The notes beneath the pieces were generated by a model. That model did not search any database, was not told the origin of the DNA, and saw only the letters and a list, made by a program, of their open reading frames with translations. A stretch of 64,000 nt of DNA from positions 372,001 through 436,000 of the forward strand of contig NZ_OZ061549.1 of NCBI RefSeq assembly GCF_964065165.1, in the 5' to 3' direction. Shown piece by piece: positions 26,024 to 35,820 of the stretch. The stretch is from Levilactobacillus yonginensis. Lineage in GTDB: Bacteria > Bacillota > Bacilli > Lactobacillales > Lactobacillaceae. The position numbers and the translations under genes are program-made. Position 1 is the stretch's first letter, and each line of letters begins with the position of its first letter.

Positions 26024-26875
26024 TTAGCCGGCTGATGAGAAGTATTTACTGAGTCCAGCGACAACGCGGTCGGCTACCTGTTCTTGATACTGGGCACTAC
26101 TGATATTGTTGAAATCTTTCTTGGTGTTGATATACCCCATTTCTAACAGCAGGGCTGGCCGGCTATTATCACGGATAACTTCAAAGTTGCCGTACTTTAC
26201 GCCCCGATTGCTGAGAGGTAGATCGTTCATCTCGCTGTTTACATCTGTTGCTAATTCATAGGATGAGTTCCGATGGTAGTAGTAAGTGGTTGTACCAGAC
26301 CCGAGATTGTCTGAAGGGGCGGAGTCAAAGTGAAAACTAATAAAGGCACTCGCGTCGTCGGTGTTGGCCAAAGCTGGACGATCAGCCAGGCTGACCGTCT
26401 TGTCCGTTGACCGTGTCATGATGACGTGCGTTCCCCGGGCGCGGAGCTTCTTGGCAACGCGATTGGCTAATTGGAGGGTATAGGTCTTTTCCTCGTGATT
26501 TTGATCAATGGAAAGCGCCCCCGAGTCGCTGCCCCCGTGGCCAGGATCAAGGACAATCGTTGCTTCAGACAGATTAGTAACTCGTTTAAGACTGCCAGGA
26601 TGATCGACCAGCCAACTGGCAACCCAACCGAAATGGTTCTGACTGTCCCGAACGTGGTACCAATTATCCTTTTCGCCTAAAATTGTTAAGCGGGTATTTT
26701 TTTTGACCTTGTGGGTCACCTTATAGGTCAGGCCCGGACCGTCCCGCAGATTAAGATTAGTGAGGGTCGCGGTGACAGAATTGTGGTGGGTGAAGGCTAG
26801 TAATAAACCGCCAGCCACTAAGAGAATGGCGAGACTGGTAATCAGTCCCGTCCAGTTTTTAGGTTTAAAGTGCAT
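26024..26875 (-). CDS. N-acetylmuramoyl-L-alanine amidase with SH3b domain
   Basis: Cell-wall hydrolase that cuts the bond between MurNAc and the peptide. The 283-aa product has an N-terminal membrane anchor or signal (ITSLAILLVAGGLLLAF), one bacterial SH3 domain (residues 35-95, LNLRDGPGLTYKV...) and an Amidase_3 domain. Zinc ligands are visible as His in VLDPGHGG, Glu in the HEEKTY region and His in ISFHFDS, with the catalytic Glu in LLEMGY. The anchor has no evident cleavage site. It is transcribed divergently from the hisS T-box. Confidence 0.93.
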   Translation of the reverse strand: MHFKPKNWTGLITSLAILLVAGGLLLAFTHHNSVTATLTNLNLRDGPGLTYKVTHKVKKNTRLTILGEKDNWYHVRDSQNHFGWVASWLVDHPGSLKRVTNLSEATIVLDPGHGGSDSGALSIDQNHEEKTYTLQLANRVAKKLRARGTHVIMTRSTDKTVSLADRPALANTDDASAFISFHFDSAPSDNLGSGTTTYYYHRNSSYELATDVNSEMNDLPLSNRGVKYGNFEVIRDNSRPALLLEMGYINTKKDFNNISSAQYQEQVADRVVAGLSKYFSSAG

Positions 26876-26953
26876 ACTGTGTCTCCTTATTCAAATTAGG
26901 TTTCATTATACCACGATTACTTTCATCTCCTGCAGATTCTGTGAGAAAGGGGG

Positions 26954-26982
26954 TTGACTTTTCAGGAGATTTTAATTATGCT
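26954..26982 (+). promoter_or_regulatory. Promoter of the hisS-aspS operon
   Basis: TTGACT and TATGCT with a 17-bp spacer lie just upstream of the T-box leader. Confidence 0.7.
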
Positions 26983-27000
26983 TAACGAGAATTAAATATT

Positions 27001-27203
27001 TGCCAGTGAGAGAGACTAGTAGGAAAAATCACGTTTGTAGAGAGACCGTGTTGATGGGAACGGTTAACGGTGTGATTCCGAAGACACTTTTGAGGCTAAT
27101 GACGCTAGTCGTCATTCGTTTGCAACGTTATCCTGCAGAGAATATAAAAGGTGGTACCGTGCATACTTTTGCGCCCTTGTCAAAAGACAGGGGCGCTTTT
27201 TAT
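27001..27203 (+). ncRNA. T-box leader of hisS-aspS
   Basis: A tRNA-sensing riboswitch. The T-box core AAAGGTGGTACCGTG is at 27147-27161. The competing terminator is 27171-27203, with GCGCCC/GGGCGC and TGTC/GACA stems and a T-run. Stem I begins with the typical GAGAGACTAGTAGG. The specifier region reads GAAGACACTT; the triplet GAC (Asp, 27083-27085) is followed by A as is usual, and CAC (His) overlaps it by one base. Uncharged tRNA should prevent termination and switch on both synthetase genes. Confidence 0.93.
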
Positions 27204-27233
27204 TTTCTACAGGCGCAGAAAGGGAGAATGCTC

Positions 27234-28529
27234 ATGCGTTACCAACGACCAAAGGGCACGGCGGACATTTTACCAGGAGATTCAGAAACTTGGCAGTTCG
27301 TCGAAGCTACTGCGCGCCAGTTGTTTGCTAACTACCGCTTCGCTGAGATTCGAACACCAATGTTCGAAAACTTCGAAGTCTTCTCACGAACGTCTGGAGA
27401 TACTTCAGACATCGTGACCAAGGAAATGTACGATTTTAAAGATAAAGGCGATCGGCATTTATCTTTACGGCCAGAAGGAACTGCCGGCGTGGTTCGGGCA
27501 TTTGTTGAAAACAAATTGTACGGGCCTGAAACCACGAAACCCTACAAGGTCTACTACATGGGACCAATGTTTCGGTATGAGCGTCCTCAATCAGGACGGC
27601 AACGTCAATTCCATCAAATTGGAGTCGAAGCTTTTGGTAGCGATGCTCCGGAGTTAGACGTTGAAGTGATTGCCCTGGGCATGAACCTGTTGTCGAAGTT
27701 AGGGTTGACACATTTACGTTTAGCTCTGAACACTCTCGGCGACAAAGCATCCCGAGATGCTTACCGGCAAGCCTTGATTGACTTTCTTGAACCGCATTTT
27801 GACGAATTAAGTGAAGACTCGAAGGTCCGGTTACACAAGAACCCATTGCGGGTACTTGATAGTAAGGATCAGCATGATCAAGAGATCGTTGCTGATGCCC
27901 CTTCAATCCTCGATTTCTTAACGCCAGAAGCAACGGCTCACTTTGACCGGGTCAAAGCTAGCTTGGACACTTTGGGAATTGACTACGATGTTGATGCCAC
28001 GATGGTTCGGGGATTGGATTACTACAATCACACCATTTTCGAAATCATGGCAGACTCGCCCGCATTGGGTGAGGGTTACACGACTGTCCTTGCCGGTGGT
28101 CGTTACAACGGACTGGTCGAGGAACTGGGTGGACCTGAGATGCCCGGTGTTGGGTTTGGATTGGGAGTTGAACGATTGGTTCTGCTGATGCAAGCAGAGA
28201 AAGTCGCCATTCCTGATGTGAATTCGTTAGACGTTTACGTAGTTGGGATTGGTGATGAAACGTCGCTTGAAACGCTTAAATTAGTGCAAGCGATTCGTCG
28301 TGCAGGATTGTCTGCCGACCGTGACTACCTGGCGCGAAAGCCTAAAGCACAGTTCAAAACTGCTAACCGCCTGTCGGCAGCCTACACACTGACCATTGGG
28401 AATCAAGAATTAGCCGACCAAACGGCTAACTTGAAATCAATGGCCACGGGTGAAGAGGTTAGCGTACCATTAGCTGACATTTATACAAGTTTTCAGGATG
28501 TCGTAAATACCCATTTTGCGACAAAATAA
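27234..28529 (+). CDS. hisS: Histidyl-tRNA synthetase
   Basis: Class II synthetase that charges tRNA-His. The 431-aa product has motif 2 around [19 protein letters not shown] (about residue 108), the histidine-specific segments [13 protein letters not shown] (about 258) and AGGRYNGL (about 285), and a C-terminal anticodon-binding domain. The ATG at 27234 follows AGGGAG; the frame is open much further upstream, but that part is the T-box. aspS follows after 21 bp. Confidence 0.97.
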   Translation: MRYQRPKGTADILPGDSETWQFVEATARQLFANYRFAEIRTPMFENFEVFSRTSGDTSDIVTKEMYDFKDKGDRHLSLRPEGTAGVVRAFVENKLYGPETTKPYKVYYMGPMFRYERPQSGRQRQFHQIGVEAFGSDAPELDVEVIALGMNLLSKLGLTHLRLALNTLGDKASRDAYRQALIDFLEPHFDELSEDSKVRLHKNPLRVLDSKDQHDQEIVADAPSILDFLTPEATAHFDRVKASLDTLGIDYDVDATMVRGLDYYNHTIFEIMADSPALGEGYTTVLAGGRYNGLVEELGGPEMPGVGFGLGVERLVLLMQAEKVAIPDVNSLDVYVVGIGDETSLETLKLVQAIRRAGLSADRDYLARKPKAQFKTANRLSAAYTLTIGNQELADQTANLKSMATGEEVSVPLADIYTSFQDVVNTHFATK

Positions 28530-28550
28530 AAAAGGTAAGAGGGGATTACA

Positions 28551-30347
28551 ATGGAACAGAACTTGAAACGAACCACTTATGCTGGATTGGTTGATGAAAA
28601 ATATCTCGACCAAACAGTTGTATTGAAGGGTTGGGTACAAAAGCGTCGTGACCTCGGGAACTTGATCTTTATTGATTTACGTGACCGTGAAGGAATTGTC
28701 CAATTAGTATTCAGTGATGAATATGGCAAGGATGCTTTGGCTGTAGCTGATCAACTACGGAGTGAGTACGTCATTGAAATCCAAGGGACTGTCGTTGCCC
28801 GTTCTGCCAAGGAAATCAATCCTGACATGAAGACCGGGAAAGTCGAAGTTCGGGTTACAGGTATCAACCTGTTAAACAAAGCCAAGACGCCACCATTCTA
28901 CATCCAAGATGGCATCAACGTTTCCGACGAAGTGCGGTTGAAGTACCGTTACTTAGACTTACGTCGTCCAGAAATGCAAAAGGCTATTAGACTACGTAGT
29001 CGGATTCTTCATTCCGTACATAGTTACTTTGACAACAATGGCTTCATTGATATCGAAACGCCTAACCTGACCAAGTCAACGCCTGAAGGTGCTCGGGACT
29101 ACTTAGTTCCTTCACGGATTTACCCTGGTCACTTCTACGCATTGCCTCAATCACCACAATTATTTAAGCAATTATTGATGGGTTCCGGCTTTGACCGTTA
29201 CTACCAAATCGCCCGTTGCTTCCGTGACGAAGACTTGCGTGGTGACCGTCAACCAGAATTTACGCAAATTGACGTGGAAACGTCATTCTTAACTTCTGCA
29301 GAAATCCAAGACATGACCGAAGGTTTGATCAAGAAGGTTATGAAGGATGCTCTGGGCGTTGACGTGAAGTTACCATTCGAACGTCTCGACTGGGACGACT
29401 CCATGGCTCGCTTCGGTACCGACCAACCCGATGTTCGGTTTGGTATGGAACTGAAAGACTTGACCGACATCATGGGCAAGTCAGAATTCAAAGTCTTTGC
29501 TGATGCTGCTGCCGATGGCCAAGTTAAAGCAATCGCCGTACCTGGTGGTGCTGACAAGTACAGCCGTAAAGAAATCGACAAGTATGAACAATACATCGAA
29601 CGTTTCGGTGCTAAGGGCTTAGCTTGGATGAAGGTTACGGATGATGGTTACAGCGGTCCAATCGCTAAGTTCTTCAACGAGGGCGACTGGTTCAAGCAAA
29701 TCAACGAAAAGACTGGCGCCAAGAGTGGTGACTTGTTACTCTTCGTTGCTGACTCCAAACGGGTCGTTGCTGCTTCCCTTGGATACTTGCGTAAGGCAAT
29801 TGCCAAGGAACAAGGTATGATTGATGAAAACAAGTGGGCCTTCTTGTGGGTTGTTAACTGGCCATTGTTTGAATACGATGTTGACGCTAAGCGTTGGGTT
29901 CCAGCCCATCACCCATTCACGGCACCTGCAATTGGTGACGAACACTTCTTGGACGAAGGCGAAGACCCAACTCAAGCCTACGCTCAAAGTTACGACATTA
30001 TCTTGAACGGTTTGGAATTAGGTGGGGGTTCAATCCGGATCCACTCACACGAACTGCAAATGAAGATGTTGAGAGCCTTAGGCTTCACGCCAGAACGTGC
30101 TGACAAGCAATTTGGGTTCCTACTAAATGCCCTGGATTACGGTTTCCCACCTCATGGTGGTATCGCCATTGGGTTGGACCGTTTTGTCCGGCTCTTAGCT
30201 AAGCGTGAAAACATTCGTGATGTTATCGCGTTCCCTAAGAACTCTAAGGCAACGGAACCAATGACTAAGGCACCAAGTGAAGTTAGTGAAGAACAATTAA
30301 GTGAACTTTACTTAAGAGTTGCTGACCCTGAAAAAACGAAGGAATAA
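28551..30347 (+). CDS. aspS: Aspartyl-tRNA synthetase
   Basis: Class II synthetase of the bacterial (long) type, 598 aa. The N-terminal OB-fold anticodon domain ([22 protein letters not shown]) is followed by the catalytic core with [26 protein letters not shown] split over motif 2. The bacterial GAD insertion domain (about 300-420) and the C-terminal motif 3 ([13 protein letters not shown]) complete it. It is in the T-box operon with hisS and has its own AAGAGGGG site. A long hairpin terminator follows. Confidence 0.97.
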   Translation: MEQNLKRTTYAGLVDEKYLDQTVVLKGWVQKRRDLGNLIFIDLRDREGIVQLVFSDEYGKDALAVADQLRSEYVIEIQGTVVARSAKEINPDMKTGKVEVRVTGINLLNKAKTPPFYIQDGINVSDEVRLKYRYLDLRRPEMQKAIRLRSRILHSVHSYFDNNGFIDIETPNLTKSTPEGARDYLVPSRIYPGHFYALPQSPQLFKQLLMGSGFDRYYQIARCFRDEDLRGDRQPEFTQIDVETSFLTSAEIQDMTEGLIKKVMKDALGVDVKLPFERLDWDDSMARFGTDQPDVRFGMELKDLTDIMGKSEFKVFADAAADGQVKAIAVPGGADKYSRKEIDKYEQYIERFGAKGLAWMKVTDDGYSGPIAKFFNEGDWFKQINEKTGAKSGDLLLFVADSKRVVAASLGYLRKAIAKEQGMIDENKWAFLWVVNWPLFEYDVDAKRWVPAHHPFTAPAIGDEHFLDEGEDPTQAYAQSYDIILNGLELGGGSIRIHSHELQMKMLRALGFTPERADKQFGFLLNALDYGFPPHGGIAIGLDRFVRLLAKRENIRDVIAFPKNSKATEPMTKAPSEVSEEQLSELYLRVADPEKTKE

Positions 30348-30407
30348 GTTAGCTCTTTAAAATAGCCATGGTCGAAACGTCTTAGCACGGTTCGACGTTG
30401 GTAAAAG

Positions 30408-30463
30408 AAGATTCGTAACAGACCTTAATTCTGTGAAATTAAGGGTGTTATGAATCTTTTTTT
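30408..30463 (+). terminator. Terminator of the hisS-aspS operon
   Basis: A long stem (AAGATTC.TAACA with TGTTATGAATCTT, then CCTTAATT with AATTAAGG) is followed by seven T. A smaller hairpin GTCGAA/TTCGAC lies just before it at 30371-30396. Confidence 0.85.
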
Positions 30464-30556
30464 ATGGCATTTGTCATAATTGACAGCGTCATTCGGGTCT
30501 TGACGGCACTTGAAAAAAGCCGTTTAATAGAATCATTAGAAAATGGAGTGATTATG

Positions 30557-31078
30557 ATGAATGAAATTGAAACGGCAACGTTTGCGGGCGGCTGTTTTTG
30601 GTGCATGGTCCGGCCCTTTGACACGTTCCCCGGAATCAAAAAAGTTTTGTCCGGATACAGTGGTGGTACGGTAACTGATCCGACCTATGAGCAGGTTAAG
30701 GCCCAACATACGGGACACACTGAAGCGGTTAAGATCTGGTTTGACCCCGCGGTGGTTAGCTACCGGCAGTTGGTTGATTTATATTGGCAACAAACAGATC
30801 CGACCGACGATGGCGGTCAGTTCCAAGACCGGGGCTCAAACTATCGGCCAGTGATCTTCGTGAACAGTACGGCCCAGTTGGCGGTGGCTCAGGAGTCCCG
30901 GGCGGCTTTGCAGGCGCGTGAACAGTTTAGCAAGCCCATCGTGACAAAAATTCAAGTGGTTCAACCGTTCTTTGTGGCAGAGAAACGACACCAGCAGTTT
31001 TACCGGAAGCAGCCGGAGCGCTTCGAACAGGAAGAAGCTGGCGGCCGGGCAGCATTTATTGCTACCAATTGGTCATGA
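30557..31078 (+). CDS. msrA: Peptide methionine sulfoxide reductase MsrA
   Basis: Repairs oxidised methionine (S-sulfoxide). The 173-aa product has the GGCFWCM motif, with catalytic Cys13, followed by GYSGG and GHTEAV segments typical of MsrA. Two ATG codons lie in tandem (30554 and 30557); the GGAGTG site favours the second. It is a single gene after the aspS terminator. Confidence 0.95.
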   Translation: MNEIETATFAGGCFWCMVRPFDTFPGIKKVLSGYSGGTVTDPTYEQVKAQHTGHTEAVKIWFDPAVVSYRQLVDLYWQQTDPTDDGGQFQDRGSNYRPVIFVNSTAQLAVAQESRAALQAREQFSKPIVTKIQVVQPFFVAEKRHQQFYRKQPERFEQEEAGGRAAFIATNWS

Positions 31079-31291
31079 GATTGTTCTCGGGGGGTTTCAA
31101 TCTTCGGTCATCATTTGGTCTAAAGATTAAAAGTCACTAAGAGCCTGCGAGTTGCCGTGGCCGTGATGCTAATAAAATGCTATACTAGGCCGAGCAAAGC
31201 GTCTACTAAGGAAAATGTTTCGTGTGTGTGATGGCCGAAATTGGTCTAGCAAGACGTGACATCAAAAATAAGTGAGGTCTGTTTTTAAATC

Positions 31292-32167
31292 ATGGATGAT
31301 GTTCAGCAGTTGTTAAAACGACACACATATATGGCAAAGTTTTCGGTTGCCTTCTTCTATGGGGTGTTGGTCTCCATTGCGGTGAACTTTTTTTGGACAC
31401 CGGGTCATATTTATTCTTCCGGGGTTACCGGACTGGCACAGCTGGTTAACACTTTAACCGCCGGATTAGGCACCTTTCACATTAATACGGGGTTAGGGTT
31501 ATTTCTGATTAATATTCCTATGTTCTTCTTGGCATGGAAACAAATTGGGAAGTCCTTCACGGTTTTTACGTTTATTTGTGTGCTCTTTGCTTCGGTCATG
31601 ATTCGGGTGATTCAACCGATTCATTTGACTAGTGATCCTATTATTTGTGCCATCTTTGGGGGAGCTGTCAACGGGTTTGGAACTGGTTTTGCGCTAAAGA
31701 ATAGTATTTCTACGGGTGGTTTGGATATCATCGGCATCGTCCTACGACGCAAGACTGGTCGTAGTATGGGGACCATTAACATTGCATTCAACAGTTTAAT
31801 TGTGTTGAGTGCCGGTTTTGTTTATGGCTGGCCTTACGCACTATATTCTGCGCTAGGACTGTTCGTCAATGCTAAGGTAATCGACATGACCTTCACACGT
31901 CAGCAACGGATGCAGGTCATGGTCATTACTGACCGGCCGAAGACGGTAATTGATAGTATTCAAAATCATCTTCGACGGGGCATTACCATTGTCCACGGGG
32001 CCGAGGGGGCCTACCATCATGATGAAAAGACCATTTTGTTTACGGTCATTACCCGCTACGAAATGGATGAACTGGAGGCTGCCATGACTGAGGCGGATCC
32101 GAAGGCGTTTGTCAGCATTTCAGACACGGTTAAGATTTTAGGACATTTCTACGAACCAAAATGGTGA
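31292..32167 (+). CDS. YitT-family membrane protein
   Basis: A 291-aa product with five to six transmembrane segments in the first 200 residues (Gly/Phe-rich, YSSGVTGLAQLVNTL, FGTGFALKNSISTGGLDIIG) and a cytosolic C-terminal DUF2179 domain of about 80 residues (MQVMVITDRPKTVID...). This is the YitT/DUF161 layout. The transported substrate is not known. The 213-bp leader (31079-31291) has short hairpins such as GGCCGAAATTGGTC and a TATACT box, but no gene. Confidence 0.88.
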   Translation: MDDVQQLLKRHTYMAKFSVAFFYGVLVSIAVNFFWTPGHIYSSGVTGLAQLVNTLTAGLGTFHINTGLGLFLINIPMFFLAWKQIGKSFTVFTFICVLFASVMIRVIQPIHLTSDPIICAIFGGAVNGFGTGFALKNSISTGGLDIIGIVLRRKTGRSMGTINIAFNSLIVLSAGFVYGWPYALYSALGLFVNAKVIDMTFTRQQRMQVMVITDRPKTVIDSIQNHLRRGITIVHGAEGAYHHDEKTILFTVITRYEMDELEAAMTEADPKAFVSISDTVKILGHFYEPKW

Positions 32168-32175
32168 GCTTATTC

Positions 32176-32219
32176 ACCAGTCGACTGGTCTTCCTCACGG
32201 AGACTGGTCGATTTTTTTT
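32176..32219 (+). terminator. Terminator of the YitT gene
   Basis: ACCAGTC pairs with GACTGGT around a 19-nt loop, followed by a run of eight T, just after the stop. Confidence 0.65.
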
Positions 32220-32289
32220 GACAATAAACCTGGAGGTTGAGAACTGTTAAAGGTTAGCCAAGCTGGTCGTAGCAAAGATAGTGGTACGG

Positions 32290-32450
32290 AGGTTGTGTAA
32301 TCGCATATTTCCATCCGGTTTATAGCACGGGCAACCTGGGAGATACGGGTTTTTCATGGCTTCAAATCGAGTGAGAAGCCCGTCTTTGGGCTGAAGCGTT
32401 CTGTAGCAGGCGGAATTCCTAGCCGCCGAAATGCGACCAATTTAGAAGGG
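32290..32450 (+). ncRNA. Structured intergenic element, copy A
   Basis: A 160-nt block is clearly related in sequence to copy B at 62356-62520. Paired elements seen are AGGTTG (32290-32295) with CAACCT (32332-32337), and GCTTC (32359-32363) with GAAGC (32393-32397). Inside the second is a hairpin AGCCC/GGGCT (32377-32392), and GGC/GCC stems lie near 32410-32425. Unpaired conserved words are AGCACGG, GGAGA and CTTCAAA followed by CGAG. The 435-bp gap 32168-32602 holds no credible gene. RNA class unknown. Confidence 0.6.
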
Positions 32451-32548
32451 GTGGCAGTAACTATGGTTGGCAACTGGCAAGATTTTCAAAGAAATTTGGG
32501 TTGAATCCTTAAAGGTTCTTAAAAATCCCTAGGTTCACAGGGTAGATG

Positions 32549-32557
32549 TGGTATAAT
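32549..32557 (+). promoter_or_regulatory. Extended -10 promoter of the tag-like cluster
   Basis: TGGTATAAT lies 46 bp before the first teichoic-acid gene. A -35 box is not evident. Confidence 0.6.
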
Positions 32558-32602
32558 TCTCGGTGTTATGGGCAGCGAAAATAAGTGATATTGGTGATTA
32601 AC

Positions 32603-33751
32603 GTGAAAGAGATTTATTTATGGTTGATCCGGCTAATGTCGTTTCTGAGTGCGGGCCGTCGGCAAACCGATGTGGTCTACTTAATGAGCTTTACGGATAA
32701 TTTGCCGTTCATTAAGGCACTTGCGGCGGCACTTCCCGCCGGACAACGGTTGGTAGTCTATTATCGGCCAGAACACGAGGCCTCGGCGACCAACTTGGCA
32801 GCGGGAGGCATTGTTACGCGGCCGTTGCGGGATAACCTGCAATTTGTCGTGAAGGGAATTCCCCAGATCATGCGAGCACGAGTCCTGTTTTGCGATAATT
32901 ACTACGCCTTCTTGGGGGGCTTGAGGCACCCCAAAGGTATGCGTATCGTACAGGTCTGGCATGCCGCTGGTGCCATCAAACGGTTTGGGTGGGATGATCC
33001 CACGACCGCCGAACGGTCCAAGAGTGATCAACGACGGTTCCAGGCGGTTTATGATCAATTTGATGAATTCGTGGTGGGCTCTGCTGCCATGGGTGAGGTG
33101 TTTGCGCGGAGTTATCGGGTAGCCCCTGAACGCATGCAGGAGCTTGGGTATCCGCGGTCTGACCGATTGCAAGACGCCGGTTGGATCACCCGTACCAGGG
33201 CACGGGTTGCCCGGTTGGCACCGGAATTAGCTGGCCACCGAGTAATCTTGTACGCCCCAACGTACCGCGAGGGCGTCACGTTCACACCACCAACGGGGTT
33301 GGGCGCGGCTTTGGCCGCTGATCCGGACTCACGCGTGGTCGTCAAATTACACCCGGCTTTGCGCGCTAAGGCAACCGCTTTGCAGCAGGAACTGGGCGAT
33401 CAGGTAGTGGTGGCTCAGCATCTGAGTACAACGGACCTATTGACCGTGGCGGACACGCTTGTTACGGATTATTCGTCCGTAGCGTTTGACTACAGTTTAT
33501 TGCCAAATGCTCACAGCCTGTTATTTTTTCTATATGATTTGGAAGAGTATACGCGTAATCCGGGGGTGCAGGCGGATTTACAGGATTGGTTACCGGGGCC
33601 CGAGTTACGGACCTGCGAGCAACTAGCCACGGCGATTCGCGCGGATCAACCAACAGATTTAACTGAATTTAATCTTCATTGGAATAGTGCTAATGACGGT
33701 GTTGCCACACAACGGGTGATTGACCGTTACGTGGCACTATTATCCGATTAA
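32603..33751 (+). CDS. CDP-glycerol glycerophosphotransferase family protein (TagB-like)
   Basis: Adds glycerol phosphate during wall teichoic acid assembly. The 382-aa product has the family motifs VQVWHAAGAIKRFG near residue 118, LYAPTYREG near 215, VVKLHPA near 250 and LVTDYSSVAFDYS near 288. Its length fits a TagB-type primase rather than a long polymerase. The GTG at 32603 with GGTGAT upstream was preferred to a GTG six codons earlier. It is the first gene of a probable operon with the TagG-like permease and a second transferase. Confidence 0.85.
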   Translation: MKEIYLWLIRLMSFLSAGRRQTDVVYLMSFTDNLPFIKALAAALPAGQRLVVYYRPEHEASATNLAAGGIVTRPLRDNLQFVVKGIPQIMRARVLFCDNYYAFLGGLRHPKGMRIVQVWHAAGAIKRFGWDDPTTAERSKSDQRRFQAVYDQFDEFVVGSAAMGEVFARSYRVAPERMQELGYPRSDRLQDAGWITRTRARVARLAPELAGHRVILYAPTYREGVTFTPPTGLGAALAADPDSRVVVKLHPALRAKATALQQELGDQVVVAQHLSTTDLLTVADTLVTDYSSVAFDYSLLPNAHSLLFFLYDLEEYTRNPGVQADLQDWLPGPELRTCEQLATAIRADQPTDLTEFNLHWNSANDGVATQRVIDRYVALLSD

Positions 33752-33770
33752 ACTAAAGGAGTGCAGTGCC

Positions 33771-34580
33771 TTGAAAGAGGTCATGACCTTATTTAAAGAA
33801 CAGATTTCAAGTATCGGGATTATCTTTCGGATTTCTCGTTATGAGGATCAAGCAAGTTACCAAAGCCATTACTTAGGTTTAGCTTGGGAATACTTATACC
33901 CACTGATTCAAATCGGGATTTACTGGTTAGTCTTCGGTGTTGGGTTGAAGCATGGTCAACCATTGAACGGGGTGGGATACCTACCTTGGATGGTGATTGG
34001 GATTACCCCCTGGTTCTTCATGAACCGGGCAACGTTGGATGCCTCTAAGAGTATCTATCAACGGGTCAACATGGTTGCTAAGATGAAGTTTCCAGTCTCA
34101 GCGTTGCCCACGATTAAAGTGGTCAGCAACCTGAGTTCCTTCTGGACAATGATGGTCTTCTCCATCTTCATCGGGTTACTGAACGGGGTTTACCCACAAG
34201 TTTCTTGGTTACAGTGGATCTACTACTTCTTCGCCATGATTTGTTTGTTAGTGGCGTTAGGGGTGTTGAATTCTTGTATCAGTGTCTTGGTTCGTGATTA
34301 TCACATCCTGTTACAATCAGTAATGCGGATGTTATTCTACGTATCCGGTGTGCTGTTTAACTTTGTAACCACGTCTTTCCCAGCACCATTCGTGCACTTA
34401 TTAGAATTAAACCCGTATTATTACATTGTTAACGGGTTCCGGGAATCCTTCATTGGGACTGGTTGGTTCTGGCAACATCCAATGTTGACGCTAGAATTTT
34501 GGTCCTTCGTTTTCTTCGTGCTGTTGATTGGGTCACACTTGCACTACAAGTTCCGATCACGGTTCGTCGACTTAATTTAA
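33771..34580 (+). CDS. tagG: Teichoic acid ABC exporter permease TagG-like
   Basis: A 269-aa ABC-2 type membrane permease with six hydrophobic segments and the TagG-like motifs YLGLAWEYLYPLIQIGIYWLVF and LNPYYYIVNGFRE near the C-terminus. It exports wall teichoic acid with the ATPase TagH. The TTG at 33771 follows AAAGGAG by 9 nt; an upstream frame overlaps the previous gene. No tagH gene lies next to it, so the ATPase must be encoded elsewhere. The C-terminus ends in a short basic tail. Confidence 0.9.
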   Translation: MKEVMTLFKEQISSIGIIFRISRYEDQASYQSHYLGLAWEYLYPLIQIGIYWLVFGVGLKHGQPLNGVGYLPWMVIGITPWFFMNRATLDASKSIYQRVNMVAKMKFPVSALPTIKVVSNLSSFWTMMVFSIFIGLLNGVYPQVSWLQWIYYFFAMICLLVALGVLNSCISVLVRDYHILLQSVMRMLFYVSGVLFNFVTTSFPAPFVHLLELNPYYYIVNGFRESFIGTGWFWQHPMLTLEFWSFVFFVLLIGSHLHYKFRSRFVDLI

Positions 34581-34599
34581 TTGAAAGGAGCAACCTCAA

Positions 34600-35820
34600 A
34601 TGGCTAAAGGTTTACAAGGTATCATTCGGTCATTGAAGCTTGTTGCTCGCTGTGGGCTCATCGTATTGAACGATGGGCTTATTTGTTTACCAATCAAACG
34701 GCAACAAGTCATCTTTGAAAGTTTCAATGGGAAGGACGTCAATGACAATCCGGCCGCAATTTATCGTGAACTGGTGCGAGAAAATCCCGCGTACGCACAG
34801 ACGGCGTATTTTAGTGTGAAGCCCAGTGAATATGCGAGCCTACACGCTAAGTATCCTGAGATTAAGTTGGTCAAGCGCTTTACACCGGGTTGGGTCGCAC
34901 TGATGGCTCGGGCAGAATTCTGGGTATTGAATTCACGGTTACCCAACTGGTGGCATAAAAACCGGCGGACCACGACGATTCAGACTTGGCACGGAACGCC
35001 CTTGAAAAAGTTGGGCGCCGACATCGAGCACGTCGCAATTCCTGGAACCACTACAGCAGCTTACCATCAAGAATTTGTGACGGCGGCGCAACGGTGGGAT
35101 TACCTCATTGCGCCTAATCGATATTCACAAGATATTTTCAAATCGGCTTTTGGGTTTCGCAACCACTCCTTGGTAATCGGCTATCCCCGTAACGACGTGC
35201 TATACGCGACCAGTGACCAACAAATCACGGCGATAAAGGCAGCACTCCTCGGGCCAGTTACTGGGCCAGTGGTCACCTACGCACCAACCTGGCGTGATGA
35301 CATGGCAGTTCGGCCAGGCGTCTATCAATTTGATTTACCATTTGACTTGGGTGAATTTTTCCAGCACGTTCCCACGGGGACTCACTTGGTTATTCGGCCC
35401 CATTACCTGGTAAAGGATGCCATCGATATTCATGGGTTTGAGGACCGCGTCACGGTGTTGGCGGATACGGATATTGCCCAATTGTATTTGATTTCAGATT
35501 TGTTGATTACGGACTACTCGTCGGTTATGTTTGATTTCGCTAATTTAAAACGGCCCGAGTTGTTTTTTGCCTATGACTTGGAGCACTATCGTGACCAACT
35601 ACGCGGATTTTACTTTGATTATGAAAAGGAAATTCCAGGCCCCTTGGTGACAACGGCAACCGCTTTTTATCGGCGATTAGATGACTGGACGACGGCTGGT
35701 GAGTTTCCAGGTTTTGCGGATCGTCAAGCCGCCTTCTATCACAAATTTTGTGAGTGGGAGGACGGGACAGCTAGTCAGCGAGTGGCACAAGTTATTCTTC
35801 ACGAAAGGGATGCAGAGTAA
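34600..35820 (+). CDS. CDP-glycerol glycerophosphotransferase family protein (TagF-like)
   Basis: A 406-aa transferase with the motifs [13 protein letters not shown] near residue 127, [11 protein letters not shown] near 225, HLVIRPHYL near 262 and [15 protein letters not shown] near 304, the signature of CDP-glycerol:poly(glycerophosphate) transferases. It is related to the TagB-like protein two genes upstream but the two are not copies. It overlaps nfo by 1 nt (TAATG). Whether it primes, extends or decorates the polymer cannot be told from sequence. Confidence 0.88.
   Translation: MAKGLQGIIRSLKLVARCGLIVLNDGLICLPIKRQQVIFESFNGKDVNDNPAAIYRELVRENPAYAQTAYFSVKPSEYASLHAKYPEIKLVKRFTPGWVALMARAEFWVLNSRLPNWWHKNRRTTTIQTWHGTPLKKLGADIEHVAIPGTTTAAYHQEFVTAAQRWDYLIAPNRYSQDIFKSAFGFRNHSLVIGYPRNDVLYATSDQQITAIKAALLGPVTGPVVTYAPTWRDDMAVRPGVYQFDLPFDLGEFFQHVPTGTHLVIRPHYLVKDAIDIHGFEDRVTVLADTDIAQLYLISDLLITDYSSVMFDFANLKRPELFFAYDLEHYRDQLRGFYFDYEKEIPGPLVTTATAFYRRLDDWTTAGEFPGFADRQAAFYHKFCEWEDGTASQRVAQVILHERDAE

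Noticed and set aside
27000..27233. A 78-residue N-terminal extension of HisS
   Set aside because: The region is the T-box leader including its terminator; the family N-terminus begins at 27234.
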